Below the pieces are notes generated by a model, which ran no database searches, was not told where the DNA came from, and saw only the letters and a list, made by a program, of their open reading frames with translations. Of a stretch of 64,000 nucleotides of DNA, positions 59,438 through 64,000 are shown in pieces (the stretch's first letter is position 1; every line of letters begins with the position of its first letter). Origin of the DNA: Tretioscincus oriximinensis (lineage: Eukaryota; Chordata; Lepidosauria; Squamata; Gymnophthalmidae); NCBI GenBank assembly GCA_022410635.1, contig JAJVDF010000230.1, positions 501,521-565,520 on the forward strand. The letters run 5' to 3'. A program made the translations under genes and the position numbers.

Positions 59438-62400
59438 GTATCTTAAATATATCTTGACTAAACAAACAGCAAAGAAAACAAAAGTAGTATCTCTTGTCTT
59501 GGAGAGATCTCATTTATTATGGTACAAACTCTTAAATTTTGCTTTATCTGGAAATTCTAGCCTTATTTGTGAATGGGGAAAAGTTGCTAGACTCATTCTG
59601 AAAACTGAAGTCAAAAGAAAATGAAAAGCAGAAAAGTATACATACAGTAGGTCCTATTTTCATAGGTTCCCCCCTCCCATTAGAATTTCTGTTCCTTGAG
59701 CCAAAAAGGAAGATTATTATTTGTGAGTGGTGACATCCACTTCTGGGGAGAGAAAAGGGAAGACTGCTCCTTCCTTGTCAAGTCTGCTTTCCCCAGTTTC
59801 CCTGCAATAGTTAGGGTGAGAGTAATCAAAATGTGGGATCCCTTACAGCTTCTGATCAATGATTCACCACCACTCCCAAATGATATTTTCAAAACTTTGA
59901 GGTTGTACAAGTATAAGCCTTGGAGGGGGCCAATTCACCATTTGATAGATCATGACAGCTATTGAAAAACCGTGCCAAATGCAAGAATTACACCACCAAC
60001 GCAGTTCATTTTCAGTCCCATTTTATTAGCTTACTGGGATGGCACCATAATGATATCTGTGCAACATACAATTCTTCTTCACATAATTCTGCAAAGATCA
60101 CTCCTGGCCCAGAGAAAATGTTTTAGTCCAGAAACATGGAGGCTGGCTTCTGTAATCTACACCAGCATGTGAATGGGGTTAAAATCCAAAATAGTTCATA
60201 TCTTGTTTATCCTAGTTGTTCTGTTCTCTTGGTAGTTATTCTGGCAATAACTAAATTATTTTAGTGATTAGTAACACCCCTATCTCAGGTACATCACCAA
60301 GAGCTTCAATTGGTCTATTCCAAAGCAGAACTGTTAAAAGTGAACAGTTGCAGAATAAGACATTTCTGTTCTCAAAAAGAAGCTCAAAGGGCAAAAAAGC
60401 CACATGAAGACACTTTAATGAAATTCTAAGAATTTGGGGCAAACATCCTGAAATATATGGAGTGTAATGTTTAAATATTCCTTCTCAAAATAATATCTTT
60501 TGCAATCAATGGGACTCATTCACTTAACTTCACTTGCATCACTTAACTTCAGTGTTTTTAAGGGTGCATTGTAATGTATCAAATCAAACGCAACTCAGTA
60601 CATGACTTCTTAGATACTCTCCCCATGCTGTTCGTGTTCAGCTACTGGACCCTTTAGAAAGCTATGCTATGTATATACATGATAGCAATGGTAAAAAAAA
60701 AGCACTTTCACATTTTTGCTGGTTGAGTGGAGACAAAGTAGCAGCAGAGGTGGTCTGTGGAGTGACCAGAAGCCTTGTTTTCATCCATCTAAATCACATT
60801 GCTTTGCAACTATATTTTTCAGGTGTCTTTAGACGAGTTTCTGTATCCAATACACATTTGCTATAGTGTAACTTCTACCAGCCATGAAAGCTAGAATACA
60901 GGAACCATTGGAAAATCATGGTCAAATATGCTTTGAAGAAAAGCATGGACCACATTACCTATATTCTGCTTTGCTTTTGTCATTTTCTTTTGCAGGGGAA
61001 ATAAACTGCGTTTTCAGAAACCTCTTACCAGTAATTCATTTCTGCATATAAATAGATCTATCACTATCAAATACCAGGATGGTGAAATTTATAGAACAAT
61101 CTAAGCAAACAAGCATTTGTGCCATCAAAGCTGCTAATTTCTTTGAAAGCTTATGCAATATTAGTATTAGGATTACTTGTTCTTCCCATCAAGGGAACAT
61201 TGAGCTAAAACAAGATATTAACTCAAGAGAGACTGTTGAGATACACAGAGCTTCCTTATGACTGCATTTTACCATATATTTAATTACAATTAAATATTAT
61301 CTGAATAATAACCCATGTGAAGCCTTTTTTTATACACCAGCTTACCATCTTAAATCACACATGTCCTTACAGGTTCTCTAAGCTTTTTCTCTTCAAAATT
61401 TTCAATTAAAACAGTTTTTTTAATACAAATTTCCTAATTTCCATAAATTTGATGTTTTCTGTTTTAGACTTTGTAACCAACCTAGAAAAGCAACACAGTA
61501 ATTGGAGTCTTAGAGACATCTATTTTTACATTTGTTATTGGAAGAGCCAAGAGGCTTCCCTTCTTCAATTGAAACCTCATTATAATGAACTCCAATGGAC
61601 CTGAAAAAAGTGTGTTATAATAAAACTTCTTTATATTGAAAGCAATGCAAAAAATGACTACAATAACTTATCACAGTAACACACTTGTAAATGCCAGAAA
61701 CCATTGCAAAAATGACTTAAATGCACTTGTAAACACCCAAAACCATTGCAAAATTGACTTTAATCCCTGTCCCCACTGAGTCTTATTCTGGGCTGTATCT
61801 CAGGACAGACCTTGGCCATCCACATACCAATTATAGACTATGGCAGGCCCCATATACTAACATGTGAATGTCAGCCCCTATTCCAAGATACATCCCAGAA
61901 CAAGGCTCATTGTGGACAACCTAGATTCTTTCAGACTTATCAAAAAACATTGCAAATATGACTTATGGCCTTTTCTTGCAAACTACTTTCCCTTTCCACC
62001 TTCCATCTTACCAGGATAAATGTATTTACCTTTACATAAGCTCCAGTCGTTGTCCCAATCATCCATCAGATTCTGAAGATTTAATCTTGCCATTCATCGG
62101 TAGTTTGAAAATCTTTGCTGTTGCTTTAAAATTTTTACTCTGAACCAGACACAGAAATAATGAAACATTCATTAGAACAATGTTTGTTACAGCAAGGGTA
62201 TTTTTACTTTGTTCTCAATGGTGTTTTCTCGGGACTTTCTAATTTGTTCATTATATGTCCCATATATGACAAATATTTAAAAGAAATCACTGGTAGTATA
62301 CTAGATTCCTCAGTGATCTGGTATGCAGGGATCTATTTTTATAGCATGACTTGTAGTGCTGCCAATAACCCCATGGTTATTTATTTCAGGCTACATAGGC

Positions 62401-63988
62401 CTTCAAAGTGTGCTGTGGAGATTGCCCAAGATTTGGAACAGGCAAAGTTGGTCCAAATAGAGATGATCTTGTTCTTGGCTATATGAACTGCTTTGGGAGG
62501 TGGGGCACTCCAATGAAATGATTCCACTTGGACCATTCCAAGGCAAATAAGTCCAGAAATGTTTACCATTGTAGTTATAAGGCCTGTTTTTATAATGGGC
62601 CTTTCTGAATTTATCTATACAGAGGTGGATCTATGGGTACTGATCACGGAGGACTAACTTGCTGATAGCCCTTAACTATCTTAACTTCCAGACTAGAGTT
62701 CTGGAGCTTTTACCAATGATCAAGAACAAAGGCTTCTCTCATAGATCCCTGGGAAATCCATGTCAATGACATAATAAGGGGCAGCACTGAAATGGATCTT
62801 CCATGATGCCAGTATGCCATCACAGGACACATGTAAAAGAAATTTGGAATATATAGAAGAATGGAGAGGGGTAGCTTAATATATGTGAACAAAAGAAACA
62901 TAGAGAAGGTGTATATTGTTGATATGGAACAATGTTAAGACAGTCTCTTTGAGGAAAAGAAACTAGAATATAGGGAGCAGCCAAGGAAAAGAGACTAAAA
63001 TTAAGATAAGCCATGGAGACAACTTAAAATAATGCTACCTAGCAGGAATAAAATGGATAACTGAAATATGGAAACCATCTGGATGATTGCTACAACTCTA
63101 TGTTTTATTGAGTGCCAGTGACAGAAAAGAAGAGAGCCACTGCTGCATATTTTATGTATGGAATGTGCCTTGGAGGGGTAGAATTATGTTCTTTTTAAAC
63201 AGATTAAAGAATAAATCCAGTCTTCATCTGATACCTGGATGGAATTTGAAAGCTGTCAGTTCTCACAGCTCCAGCTAGAATCTGATGTGGCCTCAAAGCA
63301 AACACATATATAAAACAAACACACACAAAAATTAAAAAGTGGTTATATCTGCAGACAGGCACACATAGACTTACTGCACAAAGCATGCTGTTGGAAAGAA
63401 TGCAAGGAATCATCATGAAGATTTCTGAGAAATGCCAAGCAATCTAACAATTCAATCAAATTGGTGCAAAACTGGCAACAGGATGAACTCACCATATCAT
63501 GAGGTGAAATATCCCTGACCCTATCATAAGTTCACACATAGAAAGAAATCTTTGAATTAAAAAATATTTAAAAATTAAAAATTAGGACAAAATATAGATA
63601 TATGATGAATTGGAAAAAAAGGATGAATATTTTATTGAAATGGAACAGGAAGCAGGCTGTGGATATATATATACAGAAAAGGCAATCCACAAAGGAAGTT
63701 CAATTTAGCACAAATAAAAGTACAGAATTCTATAACTTTTAATGTCAACTAAAACTATTAATTGAAAATTTTGCCATTGCTAGAAGTTATATTCATCTTC
63801 TATTATTTATGTTTACTTATTATGTGATTAAGAATAAATTACATGCTATGTAAAAAAGCAAACTTTTCAAACTTTGGAACAAATATAGGCTGCTGCAAGA
63901 CACAGCAAGGGATCTGAAGCAATGTAAATGTATGGTATATTTTAAGCATAATTTAAAATTGCTTCCCCTCTCTTTTTCATCTTTTTAG
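59438..63988. other. Unique AT-rich non-coding stretch, 4.5 kb
   Basis: 60110-60185 is similar to 38000-38035 (see that entry). At 60995 an acceptor-like tttgtcattttcttttgcag is followed by about 36 open bases but only a poor donor. No gene is supported. Confidence 0.45.
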
Positions 63989-64000
63989 GAGACAGGTATC
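63966..64000 (+). promoter_or_regulatory. Candidate 3' splice site at the window edge
   Basis: cccctctctttttcatcttt then tttag is a long pyrimidine tract ending in AG at 63988. The sequence gagacaggtatc follows and runs off the window, so exon or chance match cannot be decided. It is on the same strand as the microexon candidate at 49909. Confidence 0.25.

Noticed and set aside
60995..61031. Possible 36-nt exon after tttgtcattttcttttgcag
   Set aside because: The acceptor is good but the only donor (accagtaattc) is weak, so I did not call it.

Overview
The window looks like nuclear DNA of a squamate reptile (a lizard, perhaps a gecko). It is AT-rich, has no operon-like gene packing, and is crowded with 3' ends of CR1-class LINEs carrying the (TTATGTTC)n or (ATTCTATG)n tail. 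It also has tRNA-derived SINEs with the tail 'gccgctttgagtcccttcag...ggtataaa' or 'gcgggatataaata', one 5S-rRNA-like SINE, hAT-type elements, solo LTRs and probable Penelope-like foldbacks. The organism assignment rests on these repeat types and is an inference.

I find no complete protein-coding gene. All long open frames are chance frames or lie in repeats. The one protein relic I recognise is the reverse-transcriptase C-terminus of a CR1-like LINE (23671-24278, +). The best hint of a host gene is a 22-nt microexon candidate at 49909-49930 (+), with a long polypyrimidine tract and AG before it and GTAAGC after it. A second good 3' splice site sits at the right edge (exon start about 63989, +). 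The simplest reading is a large intron or gene desert with one or two small exons of a + strand gene I cannot name.

Layout. 1-8 kb: mostly unique, with a palindromic MITE, a Penelope-like foldback and a 931-bp hAT element. 8-17 kb: SINE tails, a small foldback, a second MITE, a foldback MITE, and a GC-rich island at 15.3-16.2 kb. 17-28 kb: a solo LTR, a 577-bp foldback transposon with 9-bp duplications and a sibling cut by a CR1, a 522-bp TIR element, and two more MITEs. 28-41 kb: mostly unique, with a 5S-derived SINE, tandem Penelope-like units sharing one target duplication, a full tRNA SINE and a 580-bp solo LTR. 41-49 kb: a GC-rich repeat, CR1 tails, a TIR repeat pair and a second hAT element. 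49-64 kb: the microexon candidate, nested CR1/SINE/LTR insertions, a foldback with a 13-bp duplication, and long unique AT-rich DNA.

The most striking overall point is the number of self-complementary elements. At least ten loci are foldbacks or near-perfect palindromes, from at least four unrelated families, and several have intact target-site duplications that fix their ends to the base.
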